Assembly: GCA_947625355.1 (NCBI GenBank)
Contig: CANQOA010000009.1
Coordinates: 1 to 56,142, forward strand
Reading direction: 5' to 3'
DNA length: 56,142 nt
Source of the DNA: an uncultured Oscillospiraceae bacterium
GTDB lineage: Bacteria > Bacillota > Clostridia > Oscillospirales > Oscillospiraceae
This document shows, piece after piece, positions 26,729-34,471 of the stretch. Position numbers and translations under genes: made by a program. Below the pieces are notes generated by a model that was not told the origin of the DNA, made no database searches, and saw nothing but the letters and a program-made list of their open reading frames with translations. Each line of letters begins with the position of its first letter. Position 1 is the stretch's first letter.

Positions 26729-26909
26729 GGTTTATCCTCCTAGTTGATCGATTTTCGCTGGGAACTCTCTATCTTTGAACCGGGGATGCCCCCGCAGTTC
26801 ACAAGGACCATTGCTTGTATCGCAGATACAAGCACAAGGCCCCGGGGCCTTGCTGCCATCGGATGCCGGGCCGCCATGATCGGCGTCCGGCTCGTTTATC
26901 ATTTTATCT
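26729..26909 (-). promoter_or_regulatory. Long structured 5' leader of the peptide operon
   Basis: About 180 transcribed bases before dppA form at least four hairpins: GCCGG/CCGGC (26865-26891), an 18-base perfect palindrome (26835-26852), TGCTTGTAT/ATACAAGCA (26812-26834) and CGGGG/CCCCG (26781-26794). I see no T-box AGGGTGG core and no U run before the start. The function is unknown; mRNA stability or an unrecognised ligand or protein site are possible. Confidence 0.5.
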
Positions 26910-26915
26910 ATTTAA

Positions 26916-26944
26916 AGGATAATACGCCTGGCGGGATTTGTCAA
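26916..26944 (-). promoter_or_regulatory. Promoter of the peptide-utilisation operon
   Basis: On the minus strand TTGACA (26939-26944) is exact, the spacer is 17 bases and the -10 is TATCCT (26916-26921). Transcription should start near 26909. Confidence 0.75.
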
Positions 26945-27141
26945 GAAAAGGAAAGGGAGAACCGGCTGGGCGTTTTGACAAAAATATTCGCAACTATTTT
27001 CAAAAAATACCGGCAAAACCCCCTAATTTTTATTCCTTTCTTGTCATATCCGCAACGATGTGTTAAACTGAAGAATTGGAGAGCGCCGAAACGGGTAGAT
27101 CCCGTCCCGGCGCTCTTCTTTTTTCCATATGTCCCGCTCGG
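26945..27141. other. AT-rich intergenic region with a possible short plus-strand transcript
   Basis: No gene is visible between the peptide operon promoter and the sulfatase stop. TTGTCA, a 17-base spacer and TAAACT (about 27040-27068) form a plausible plus-strand promoter. Shortly after, AGAGCGCCG pairs with CGGCGCTCT and is followed by CTTTTTT (about 27081-27124), a terminator. Together they would give an RNA of about 50 bases. On the minus strand the same stem may end the sulfatase message, though without a good U run. Confidence 0.4.
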
Positions 27142-28494
27142 TCAGCCGACGATGCGCGGCCGGGTCCCCTCCGCCCGCTCGATCCAAGCCAGCAGCTTTT
27201 CCCGCAGCATGGCCTTCACATCGGCATAGGCCGGGTCGGCGACCAAGTTTTGCAGCTGCCAGGGGTCCTTTTTCATGTCATAGAGGAAGTCGTCCGCGTA
27301 TTCCTCCGCCGCCGGGGCCGCGCCGCCGTCCACGCCGGGGGCATAGACCGCGTAGAGCCAGTCCGGCGTGCGCACGCACCGGCCCACCCGGCTCTCGGAA
27401 ATCTGGGCGAACACCTCGTTGGGCCGGTCCGGGTCCCGGTGCCGGACCACGTCCAGCAGGTCCTCCCCCACCATGGCGTCCCCCACGTCCACGCCGGCCA
27501 GGGCCAGGATGGTCTTGGGCAGGCTCTCGGTGCTCACCAGCTCCTCAACCGCCGCGCCCCCCTGATAGGGCCCGCCGGCGATCACCAGCGGCACGTGCAG
27601 ACTGGCGTCGTGGCAGGAGCGCTTATAGTCGTCCGCGCCGGTCAGGTGCGCGTCCCGGTTGCGGGTCTTGAAGTGGCTGCCGTGGTCGGAGGCGTAGAGG
27701 ATGACCGTGTTCTCATAGAGCCCCTCCTTTTTCAGCCGCTCGACGATGCGCCCCAGGTTCTCGTCCAGGCTGGCGCACTGGCCCAGATAATCCGGGTACT
27801 CCTCCGCCGCGTTGCCCCCCAGCGCCTCCAGGTCCGGGGGCAGGACGAAGTCGGCGAACCGCTCTTTGGAGCCCGCCGGCCCCTCATAGTGGCCGTGGTC
27901 GTTCTGGTGGTGGGGCTCGATCTGGGAGACGGTCATGAAAAACGGCTTTTTCCGGTCGTAGGTATCGAAAAAGCCCAGGGCCAGATCGGTGATGCAGTCG
28001 GCCCGGTAGCCCTGAAAGTCCAGCCGCCGGTCGTTCTCGTCGAACACATACCCGTCGTAGCCGTGGGAGGTGAACTCCAGCACGTCCGCCGCCCGCCAGT
28101 AGCCGGTATAGCCGCCCCGCAGCTGCCTTGGCACGGCGGTGACGGTGTGGTCCACGGTAGGCGGTCCGTCCAAAGGTCCGTCGCTGGCCAGATGCCACTT
28201 GCCGATATAGGCGGTCTCATAGCCCGCCCGCTCCAGATACCGGGCCAGGGTCATGCTCTCCGGCGGGAGCATGACGTTGTTGCGAAAGCATCCGGTGTCC
28301 GTGCCATAGCGGCCGGTCTGGAACAGGGCCCGGCAGGGGCCGCACACCGGCTGAGGGGAAAAGGCGTTGTCGAACTTCACGCCCTCCGCCGCCAGACGGT
28401 CCAGGTTGGGGGTGATGTCCAGGGGCTGGCCGAAGCAGCCGCAGGTGTCCCAGCGCTGCTGGTCGGTGAAGTAGAATACGATATTATAGGCCAT
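27142..28494 (-). CDS. Cytosolic sulfatase (alkaline phosphatase superfamily)
   Basis: A 450-residue sulfatase-like hydrolase. Metal residues are visible in FYFTDQQRWD (Asp11) and YASDHGSHF, and the formylglycine motif is Cys51-G-P-C-R with the downstream TGRYG. The Cys form implies maturation by a formylglycine-generating or anaerobic sulfatase-maturing enzyme, none of which is in this window. There is no signal peptide, so it should act inside the cell on an imported sulfate ester. The ATG at 28494 follows GGGGGAGG. It is the last gene of the CvpA-adenylation-editing unit. Confidence 0.88.
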   Translation of the reverse strand: MAYNIVFYFTDQQRWDTCGCFGQPLDITPNLDRLAAEGVKFDNAFSPQPVCGPCRALFQTGRYGTDTGCFRNNVMLPPESMTLARYLERAGYETAYIGKWHLASDGPLDGPPTVDHTVTAVPRQLRGGYTGYWRAADVLEFTSHGYDGYVFDENDRRLDFQGYRADCITDLALGFFDTYDRKKPFFMTVSQIEPHHQNDHGHYEGPAGSKERFADFVLPPDLEALGGNAAEEYPDYLGQCASLDENLGRIVERLKKEGLYENTVILYASDHGSHFKTRNRDAHLTGADDYKRSCHDASLHVPLVIAGGPYQGGAAVEELVSTESLPKTILALAGVDVGDAMVGEDLLDVVRHRDPDRPNEVFAQISESRVGRCVRTPDWLYAVYAPGVDGGAAPAAEEYADDFLYDMKKDPWQLQNLVADPAYADVKAMLREKLLAWIERAEGTRPRIVG

Positions 28495-28505
28495 GGTCCT
28501 CCCCC

Positions 28506-29054
28506 TCACGTCCCCGTCAGCTCCACGGCCGTATAGCCGTGGTCCATGGCGGGCAGTATTTTTTCCAGCAGGTCCGCCGTCCGGAATTTCAGGGAGCTGG
28601 TGTTCATGCAGGGGTGACAGGCGAACCACTCCTCCTGCAGTACGTCCCCGTCGATGACGAGGCGCACCCGCTTTTCCGCATCGTTCATCAGCCCCAGCAC
28701 CGAGACGCTGCCCGGCAGCACGTCCAGGTACTGCTCCATGTGCCCCTCGTCCGCGAAGGACAGCCGGCTCACGCCCAGCTGATGGCTCAGCTCTTTCGTC
28801 TTGAAGGGCTTGTCCCCCGGCATGATGAGCAGATAAAAATCCGTCTGCTGCCGGTTGCAGAGGAACAGGTTCTTGCAGATATGTACGTCCAAGATAGCGT
28901 CCACCTGGGCGCAGACCTCCATGGTGGTGGCGGGCGCCTCCGGGTGGTCGGTGCGGTAAAAATCCACCCCCAGGCGGTCCAGCAGCCCGTAGGCCCGTAT
29001 CTCCCGGTCCGCCCGGCCGGTCATATCCGCCGGGGACCCGTGCAACAGCTCCAT
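28506..29054 (-). CDS. YbaK/ProX-type tRNA-editing protein
   Basis: A 182-residue stand-alone editing protein of the prolyl-tRNA synthetase-associated group (ProXp/PrdX type). These hydrolyse mischarged aminoacyl-tRNA, typically Ala-tRNA(Pro). Family features: TDHPEAPATTMEV, an LFLCNRQQTDFYLLIMPGDK strand-turn with the conserved Lys, RLSFADEGHMEQYLDVLPGSVSVLGL, and a C-terminal HPCMNTSSLKF. Length matches the group. It lies 13 bases after the adenylation gene, which also handles an amino acid, but no functional link is known. GAGGGAGGC is the ribosome site. Confidence 0.87.
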   Translation of the reverse strand: MELLHGSPADMTGRADREIRAYGLLDRLGVDFYRTDHPEAPATTMEVCAQVDAILDVHICKNLFLCNRQQTDFYLLIMPGDKPFKTKELSHQLGVSRLSFADEGHMEQYLDVLPGSVSVLGLMNDAEKRVRLVIDGDVLQEEWFACHPCMNTSSLKFRTADLLEKILPAMDHGYTAVELTGT

Positions 29055-29067
29055 GGCGCCGCCTCCC

Positions 29068-30579
29068 TCAGGGGATATAGGTCTTGCGCAGCGTCACCCG
29101 GTCGATCTTGTCGTTGATGGTCATGGGCAGGCGCTCCAGGTGCACATACCGGTTGGGCATCATATAGCTGGGCAGCTTCACCGCCAGGGCCTTGGCCAGC
29201 GCGTGCTCGTCCTCCCCGCCCATGTATACGCACACGATCTCGTCCTTGGCCTCGTCGAAGAGGCAGCAGCCGTTGGCCACGCCCTCCTGGGCCAGCAGCG
29301 CCGTCTCGATCTCGCCCAGCTCGATGCGGTAGCAGCCCTGGTGCTTGATCTGGAAATCCTTCCGCCCCAGAAACATGATCTCCCCCCGCTCGTTATACCG
29401 GGCCAGGTCGCCGGTGCGGTACATCCGCTCGTGGAAGAGGGTGTTCAGCGGGTTCTGCACGAAGGCCTTCTCCGTTTGCACCGGGTTATTGTAGTAGCCC
29501 AGGGAAAGGCAGGTGCCCAGCACGCACAGCTCTCCCGTCTCGCCGGAGCCCACGGGCTTGTCCTCGTCGTTCAAAAGCAGGATGCGGGTATTGGCGCAGG
29601 CCCGGCCGATGGGCAGGGGGTCGTCGTCGTCAAAGCCCCGGTCCACCACGTAATAGGCGCACACGTCGGTGATCTCCGTGGGGCCGTACATGTTGCAGTA
29701 CACGGCCCCCGGCACCGCCCGCCGCCACATGTTCAGCTGCCGGTTGGGCATGACCTCGCCGCAGAAGTAGACCCGTTTGAGCTGGGTGGGCGGGTCGATC
29801 TCCAGGATGCCGGAGTTGGCGATGGAGATCAGCGCCGACGGCACGAAAAAGATGGTGTCGATCTCATGCTCCGCCAGAAACCGCATCATGGTTTTGGGGA
29901 AGGTGAAGCACTTCTTGGGGATGATCCAGGTGGTGCAGCCGTTTTTCAGCGTGGAATAGATGTCCAGGGTGGAGTTGTCGAACACGAAGGGCGCCTGGTT
30001 GCCGATGACGCAGCTTTCATTCATGTCCAGCGCGTCATGGAGCCAGTCGGCGTAGTCCACCATGGCCCGGTGGCTGATGGTGACGCCCTTGGGCACGCCG
30101 GTGGAGCCGCTGGTGAACAGCACATACAAAAGGTCCGTGTCCACATGGGCAGCCCGGATGGCGGAGAGCTTCGCCTCGTCCGGCTCGGTCCGGCACGCGC
30201 TCGCAAAGAGCTCGCAGCCGGCGTCCCCCGCCACGGCGCGGGCGGCCTCGGCGTTCTTCTCGTCATAAAAGACGAAGGCCGGATGGAGGGTGTCGAAGAT
30301 GAGCTTGATCCGCTCGGCGGGCATCTTGGTGTCCAGGGGCACATAGAAGCACCCGGCGCTCACCGCCGCGAAAAAGGCCGCCAGGCACTCCGGCGTCTTT
30401 TCCATGAACACCGCCACCGGTCGATCCATGCCGATGCGTCCGGCCAGATAGGTGCCGCCCCGGCGGGCCAGGTCCCGCAGCTGGGCGAAGGTCAGGGCCG
30501 ACTTCTCCCCGCCGAAGGCGATCTTCTCCGGGAAACGGGCCGCGGATGCGTCCAGGTAATCCAGTACGTTCGTGATCAT
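29068..30579 (-). CDS. Stand-alone amino acid adenylation enzyme, DltA-like
   Basis: A 503-residue AMP-forming ligase of the ANL superfamily. Core motifs: LFTSGSTGVPKGV (ATP loop), NMYGPTEIT, YRTGDLARYNERGE, GRKDFQIKHQGCYRIELGEIE, and the catalytic Lys in NDKIDRVTLRK near the C terminus. It resembles D-alanine:carrier ligases and NRPS A domains but has no carrier, condensation or thioesterase domain, and no dltB/C/D gene lies nearby. Substrate and carrier are therefore open; D-Ala activation for the envelope is one option. It has a strong TAGGAGG ribosome site and follows cvpA by 21 bases. Confidence 0.85.
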   Translation of the reverse strand: MITNVLDYLDASAARFPEKIAFGGEKSALTFAQLRDLARRGGTYLAGRIGMDRPVAVFMEKTPECLAAFFAAVSAGCFYVPLDTKMPAERIKLIFDTLHPAFVFYDEKNAEAARAVAGDAGCELFASACRTEPDEAKLSAIRAAHVDTDLLYVLFTSGSTGVPKGVTISHRAMVDYADWLHDALDMNESCVIGNQAPFVFDNSTLDIYSTLKNGCTTWIIPKKCFTFPKTMMRFLAEHEIDTIFFVPSALISIANSGILEIDPPTQLKRVYFCGEVMPNRQLNMWRRAVPGAVYCNMYGPTEITDVCAYYVVDRGFDDDDPLPIGRACANTRILLLNDEDKPVGSGETGELCVLGTCLSLGYYNNPVQTEKAFVQNPLNTLFHERMYRTGDLARYNERGEIMFLGRKDFQIKHQGCYRIELGEIETALLAQEGVANGCCLFDEAKDEIVCVYMGGEDEHALAKALAVKLPSYMMPNRYVHLERLPMTINDKIDRVTLRKTYIP

Positions 30580-30600
30580 GGCATTGCCTCCTATCTCTCT

Positions 30601-31089
30601 TTACAGGAACCGCCGCAGGACGATGGTCTTGGCCAGGATGTCGCCGTTGAGCCAGGTGGTGTTGATGAACATGGTCAGGATGTTCAGCACGAACACCAGC
30701 GCGTAAGCCGTCACCAGCGCCTCGCCGATGCCCAGCGCCGCCCCCAGCAGCCGGTTGGTCAGGCTCAGGATGCCGTCGCCCCCGTGCCGGGCCGAGGCGA
30801 TGCGGGCCAGCACCCGCGATATCGCCAGGCTGGCCGATACCAGCAGCAGCGACAGCACCGCCTGCACCACCGACACCAGCAGCGGCTGGGGCGTCTGTCC
30901 GCCGGACAGGGCCTGGCACACGTTCTGGGACCAGGGCTCGGCGTATACCGTCACCAGCACCAGCGCCGCCAGCCATCCCGCCAGCCGCAGCAGCTCCGAG
31001 ACCATTCCCTGCTCCCAGCCCCGCCAGACGATATAGATGATCAGCAGCATCAGCGCGATGTCGTACACCATGCTCGCGGTCAGCTTCAC
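30601..31089 (-). CDS. cvpA: CvpA family membrane protein
   Basis: A 162-residue protein with four predicted membrane helices, matching the CvpA/colicin V production family (IVWRGWEQGMVSELLRLAGWLAALVL is typical). I choose the GTG at 31089 because CAGGAGGG lies eight bases before it; an ATG at 31110 would place that site inside the gene. CvpA proteins have been linked to envelope homeostasis, but the molecular role is unsettled. First gene of the four-gene unit that continues to the sulfatase. Confidence 0.8.
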   Translation of the reverse strand: MKLTASMVYDIALMLLIIYIVWRGWEQGMVSELLRLAGWLAALVLVTVYAEPWSQNVCQALSGGQTPQPLLVSVVQAVLSLLLVSASLAISRVLARIASARHGGDGILSLTNRLLGAALGIGEALVTAYALVFVLNILTMFINTTWLNGDILAKTIVLRRFL

Positions 31090-31127
31090 GGCGTTCCCTC
31101 CTGGGTACATTTACATAATTACATGAT

Positions 31128-31156
31128 ATTATATTCCATCCCATGGACAAATGCAA
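31128..31156 (-). promoter_or_regulatory. Promoter of the cvpA-adenylation-sulfatase unit
   Basis: Minus strand: TTGCAT (31151-31156), 17-base spacer, exact TATAAT (31128-31133). Confidence 0.8.
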
Positions 31157-31183
31157 GCCCCGGCGGGACTATCCCGCCGGGGC
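31157..31183 (-). terminator. Hairpin after the anti-sigma gene
   Basis: GCCCCGGCGGGA pairs fully with its complement around a four-base loop (31157-31183). The minus strand continues directly into the -35 box of the next promoter (TTGCATTTG), a weak U run. Probable terminator of the sigma/anti-sigma unit. Confidence 0.6.
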
Positions 31184-31203
31184 GCATAGATCATGCCGCG
31201 CTG

Positions 31204-32328
31204 TTATTTTGTGAAAGTCAGCGTAAAGTCCGTGTCGGTCCGGGCGTCCCGCGCGACAGCGGTGACGCTCTGCACCTGGGCCGGGTCCACCAGCCGGTCG
31301 AACACCATAGCCGTGCCGCCGTCGTCACACACGGCCCCCACCGTGATGTTGTACATATAAGACTCTTCCTGCTCCAGCACATATTCCGTGCCGTCTGCCA
31401 TCCGGAGCGCCACATCTTTGAAGTAGTAATCATAGCCGCTGCGTTTCCCCTCCGGAGACGTGAGCTTCAGTCCCACCGGGGACAGGCCGGCGCTCCAGCC
31501 CTCCGGCCCCGTCAGGGTCTCGGCGTCCACCGCCCCGGCCATGGGGAAGAGTATGCCGCCCTCCTTGGTGTCCAGCTCGCCCTTGGCCGCGTCATAGCCC
31601 GTGGCCACGGAGAAGGTCAGCTTCAGCTGCTCCGCCCCGTCCAGGCTGTCGAAGGCGGCGAAATACAGCACCACGGTCTTTTTTGTGTCGGTGCCGCCGG
31701 CGGCCACGTACTGGGTGCTGTCCAGCCAGGCCAGTTTTTTGCCGCCGCCGTCGTGGACGGTCAGCACCGGCGTCATCAGGGTACCCCCCGCCAGCGGGTC
31801 GGAGAGCATGGAGCTGCCGTCGAACTCCACGCCGGGAAAGCCCTCCGGGTCCTCCATGGTGTAGGTCAGCACGCCCATGCCGTTGCAGTCCATGACGAAG
31901 TCCTCCACGGTGAAGGTGACCCCCTCGATGGTGACAGAGGCGCCCACGTTGGCGGTGGCGTCCCCCACCAGCTCCTGGGCCTGGTCCGGGTCCACCGGCG
32001 CCCGCTCCTGTCCGGGCACGACGTACTCTATCACGACGTTCCCGTCCTCATCGGTAAGGGTCTTGTTCTCCGGGTCCCGGCTGCCGATGCTCTCGTTGCC
32101 GAACACGGTCTGGAAAAAGCCGGTGTATTCCCCCACGGCCCAGGCCGTGCCGGCCAGGGCCAGCGCCAGCGCCGCCGCGATGATGGCTGTGCGCAGGGCG
32201 CGGCGGCCGGTGTGTCTGGCATATCCTCTCATATCCTCTCGTTCGATCATGGCAAATACCTCCTCCAAGGTGTCCTCAGAGGCATGCATGGGGCCCAGGG
32301 CCCGCCGGATCTTCATGTGGTCGTTCAT
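31204..32328 (-). CDS. DUF4179-type membrane anti-sigma factor-like protein
   Basis: A 374-residue protein with a short cytosolic N terminus (about 45 residues, acidic/basic mix), one membrane helix (TAIIAAALALALAGTAWAV) and a large extracytoplasmic beta-rich domain (about 80-374). This matches DUF4179 proteins encoded behind ECF sigma factors in Firmicutes, which are thought to hold the sigma factor at the membrane. The gene starts three bases after the sigma stop and uses a ribosome site within the sigma gene's end (ACGGAGGC). The signal sensed outside the cell is unknown. Confidence 0.78.
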   Translation of the reverse strand: MNDHMKIRRALGPMHASEDTLEEVFAMIEREDMRGYARHTGRRALRTAIIAAALALALAGTAWAVGEYTGFFQTVFGNESIGSRDPENKTLTDEDGNVVIEYVVPGQERAPVDPDQAQELVGDATANVGASVTIEGVTFTVEDFVMDCNGMGVLTYTMEDPEGFPGVEFDGSSMLSDPLAGGTLMTPVLTVHDGGGKKLAWLDSTQYVAAGGTDTKKTVVLYFAAFDSLDGAEQLKLTFSVATGYDAAKGELDTKEGGILFPMAGAVDAETLTGPEGWSAGLSPVGLKLTSPEGKRSGYDYYFKDVALRMADGTEYVLEQEESYMYNITVGAVCDDGGTAMVFDRLVDPAQVQSVTAVARDARTDTDFTLTFTK

Positions 32329-32331
32329 AGG

Positions 32332-32808
32332 TCATGCCTCCGTAAGATAGTGTTTCAGCTTCTCCCTGGCCCGGGCCAGGCGGGTCCCCACCGTGGCCGC
32401 GGGCAGGTCCAGCAGCTTCGCCGTCTCGGCGATGGAGTAGCCCTCGTAATAATAGAGCACGATCACCGTACGGTATTTGTTCTCCAGGGCCATGATGGCC
32501 GCGAACAGCTCCCGGTCCCCGGGCTCCTGGAAGGTCAGCGTCCCGGCGTAGTCCTCGATGGAGCCGCCGGACCGCCGCCGCCAGGGCGAGCGCAGCAGCT
32601 TTCTGCACTCGTTCACCGTCACCCGGATCAGCCATGCCTTCAGATGTGCCTCGCTCTGGAAGGTCTTGTCCGTCCTGTACAGGGCCAGCAGCACGTTCTG
32701 GGTCACGTCGTCCGCGTCCTCCCGGCTCCGCAGATGGCTGAAGGCCACCCGGAAGATCATGTCCATATGTACCCGGGCCAGCTGGGTGAAGCGATCCTCT
32801 GTGAACAT
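32332..32808 (-). CDS. ECF-type RNA polymerase sigma factor
   Basis: A 158-residue group 4 sigma factor. Region 2 is seen in MIFRVAFSHLRSREDADDVTQNVLLALYR and region 4 in LENKYRTVIVLYYYEGYSIAETAKLLDLP with a helix-turn-helix (ATVGTRLARAREKLKHYL). The start at 32808 follows CAAGGAGAAC. No convincing autoregulated ECF promoter is seen upstream: a TATTAT lies on the minus strand at 32841-32846 but its -35 is poor. Next to it is a GC-rich hairpin (32856-32879). Confidence 0.9.
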   Translation of the reverse strand: MFTEDRFTQLARVHMDMIFRVAFSHLRSREDADDVTQNVLLALYRTDKTFQSEAHLKAWLIRVTVNECRKLLRSPWRRRSGGSIEDYAGTLTFQEPGDRELFAAIMALENKYRTVIVLYYYEGYSIAETAKLLDLPAATVGTRLARAREKLKHYLTEA

Positions 32809-32896
32809 CGTCTGTTCTCCTTGCGAAATGCATTTCACCTATAATATCCGCCAGCCCGCCCCGATTTTTCAAGGGGCGGACGATTTTTTGCGTTTT

Positions 32897-32932
32897 GGCA
32901 AAAAGATACCGCCGGGCGCTCCCGCCCGACGG
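32897..32932 (-). terminator. Terminator of the XRE regulator gene
   Basis: A ten-pair stem with one mismatch (32909-32918 with 32923-32932) and loop CTCC; the minus strand continues TATCTTTTTG. It is placed right at the regulator's stop codon. Confidence 0.75.
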
Positions 32933-32933
32933 C

Positions 32934-33176
32934 TCATTCTATTTCCTGCTCCAGCATCTCAAACTCCGGCGCGGAGAAAAACGCTCCCAGCGTGACGCCC
33001 AATCCGTCGCACAGCTTTTTGACCGTGACGACGGATACGTCCCGCCGGACCGGGTCCATCATGCTGTACACCGTGGACGGCGTCACTCCAGCCAGCGTGG
33101 CCAATTCATTGTATCGGATGCCCCGCTCCCGGCACAGCCTGTCGAACCGCGCGGCCACCGCGTCCTTTACCGACAT
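32934..33176 (-). CDS. XRE/Cro-type helix-turn-helix regulator
   Basis: An 80-residue DNA-binding protein, close to a bare HTH_3 domain: YNELATLAGVTPSTVYSMMDPVRRDVSVVTVKKLCDGLGVTLGAFF is the typical helix-turn-helix order (not quoted in full frame), with an acidic tail (FEMLEQEIE). GTGGGGTGA precedes the ATG. Right upstream are two overlapping palindromes that could be its operator, and a divergent promoter whose -35 lies inside them. It is probably a repressor of itself and of the divergent transcript. Confidence 0.85.
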   Translation of the reverse strand: MSVKDAVAARFDRLCRERGIRYNELATLAGVTPSTVYSMMDPVRRDVSVVTVKKLCDGLGVTLGAFFSAPEFEMLEQEIE

Positions 33177-33216
33177 GCGATCACCCCACAGCGATAGTAT
33201 CCTTTTTCGCGCAGAC

Positions 33217-33235
33217 GCGTATACGCACTTGCGTA
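33217..33235. promoter_or_regulatory. Overlapping palindromes, likely XRE operator
   Basis: GCGTATACGC (33217-33226) and TACGCA-CT-TGCGTA (33222-33235) are both perfect inverted repeats and overlap by five bases. They sit about 40 bases upstream of the XRE start and cover the -35 box of a plus-strand promoter. Confidence 0.65.
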
Positions 33236-33257
33236 ATTTCTAAAACTATGCTATCTT
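33229..33257 (+). promoter_or_regulatory. Divergent promoter under the XRE operator
   Basis: TTGCGT (33229-33234), a 17-base spacer, TATCTT (33252-33257). The -35 overlaps the TACGCA-N2-TGCGTA palindrome. Confidence 0.6.
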
Positions 33258-33263
33258 TCTATT

Positions 33264-33315
33264 GCTGATTTTAGCAAACACATGGCAGGACGCGTTTCGC
33301 AATGCGTCCTGCTTT
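33264..33315 (+). ncRNA. Candidate small RNA between the XRE gene and the threonine aldolase gene
   Basis: A transcript from the promoter at 33229-33257 would begin near 33264 and meet a terminator: GCAGGACGC/GCGTCCTGC (about 33285-33312) followed by TTTTCT. The product would be about 50 bases. It includes a 12-codon frame starting ATGGCAGGACGC but without a ribosome site, so a leader peptide is unlikely. No known RNA family recognised. Confidence 0.4.
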
Positions 33316-33349
33316 TCTAAAGATTGCCGGAAAAAAGAAACGGTTTTAT

Positions 33350-33378
33350 TTGCCATCGGCGGGGCCCCATGCTATACT
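33350..33378 (+). promoter_or_regulatory. Promoter of the threonine aldolase gene
   Basis: TTGCCA (33350-33355), 17-base spacer, TATACT (33373-33378), followed by a leader of about 25 bases and an AAGGAGA ribosome site. Confidence 0.8.
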
Positions 33379-33410
33379 GACCTCAAGACAGTATCACAAG
33401 GAGACCCGCC

Positions 33411-34439
33411 ATGATCCGCTTCAACAACGACTACCACCGCGCGGCCCATCCCGCCGTGCTGAAGGCCCTGGCCGACACCGCCGGGGAGAGCTACGGCGGC
33501 TATGGGATAGACCCCTGGTGCGAGAAGGCCGCCCAAGCCATCCGGGCCGCCGCGGACCGTCCCGACGCCGCGGTGCACTTTTTCGTGGGCGGCACCCAGG
33601 TGAACTTCACCGCCATCGCTGCGGCCCTGCGGCCCTATCAGAGCGCCGTCTGCGCCGAGACCGGCCACATCCACGCCCATGAGACCGGCGCGGTGGAGCA
33701 TACCGGCCACAAGATCCTCACCCTCCCCTCCCCCGACGGAAAGATCACCGCCGCCCAGGTCGCCCAGGTGGGCGAGAGCTACCGCCGCAGTCCCATCCCC
33801 GAGCACATCACCCAGCCGAAGCTGGTGTACATTTCCTTCCCCACGGAGTACGGCACCGTCTATTCCCTGGGGGAGCTGGAGGCGCTCCGCGCCGTCTGCC
33901 GCGAATACGGCATGACGCTGTTCGTGGACGGGGCCCGGCTGGGCTACGGCCTGGCCGCCTCGGACGTGACGCTGCCGGACCTGGCCCGGCTGGCGGACAT
34001 GTTCACCGTGGGCGGCACCAAGTGCGGGGCGCTGTTCGGGGAGGCCCTGGTGATCACGGACCCGGCCCTGCAGCCTGATTTCCGCAGCTACATCAAGCAG
34101 AACGGCGCCATGCTGGCCAAGGGCTGGCTGCTGGGGCTGCAATTCGCGGCTCTGTTCGAGGGCGGGCTCTATTTCGACATCTGCCGCCGGGCAGTGGAGA
34201 TGGTCATGCGGCTGCGGGCGGCCTTTGCCGCCAGGGGCATCCCCGCCTACCTGGACAGTCCCACCAACCAGCAGTTCGTGCTGCTCACCGGCCCCCAGAT
34301 GGACGCGCTGCGGGAGAAATACACCTTCGAGCTGGACCATCCTCTGGAGGACGGGCGGATGTGCGTGCGCTTCTGCGTCAGCTGGGCCACCACGGACCAG
34401 GAGCTGGAGGCGCTGCTGGCGGACATCGAAAGGCTTTAA
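33411..34439 (+). CDS. ltaE: Low-specificity L-threonine aldolase family enzyme
   Basis: A 342-residue PLP enzyme that splits threonine or related beta-hydroxy amino acids to glycine and an aldehyde. Family marks: FNNDYHRAAHPAVLKAL at the N terminus, GGTQVNFTAIAA, ETGHIHAHETGAVEHTGHK, FVDGARLGYGL with the PLP-contact Asp173, and the Schiff-base Lys204 in VGGTKCGALFG. The length is normal. AAGGAGACC precedes the ATG. It is monocistronic, between its own promoter and the ribU riboswitch. Members of this group can also act as beta-eliminating lyases, so the natural substrate is not certain. Confidence 0.9.
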   Translation: MIRFNNDYHRAAHPAVLKALADTAGESYGGYGIDPWCEKAAQAIRAAADRPDAAVHFFVGGTQVNFTAIAAALRPYQSAVCAETGHIHAHETGAVEHTGHKILTLPSPDGKITAAQVAQVGESYRRSPIPEHITQPKLVYISFPTEYGTVYSLGELEALRAVCREYGMTLFVDGARLGYGLAASDVTLPDLARLADMFTVGGTKCGALFGEALVITDPALQPDFRSYIKQNGAMLAKGWLLGLQFAALFEGGLYFDICRRAVEMVMRLRAAFAARGIPAYLDSPTNQQFVLLTGPQMDALREKYTFELDHPLEDGRMCVRFCVSWATTDQELEALLADIERL

Positions 34440-34471
34440 AAAAACTTTCAAAAATTTTCCCGGAAAGGGTG

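Noticed and set aside
26729..26909. T-box riboswitch in the peptide operon leader
   Set aside because: No AGGGTGG-ACCGCG antiterminator core and no terminator before dppA.
29068..30579. Complete D-alanylation (dlt) operon
   Set aside because: Neighbours are CvpA and a tRNA-editing protein; no dltB, dltC or dltD is present.
29053..32844. Open frame of over 1200 codons opposite the adenylation and sigma genes
   Set aside because: Same pattern of His/Gly-rich translation opposite well-supported genes.
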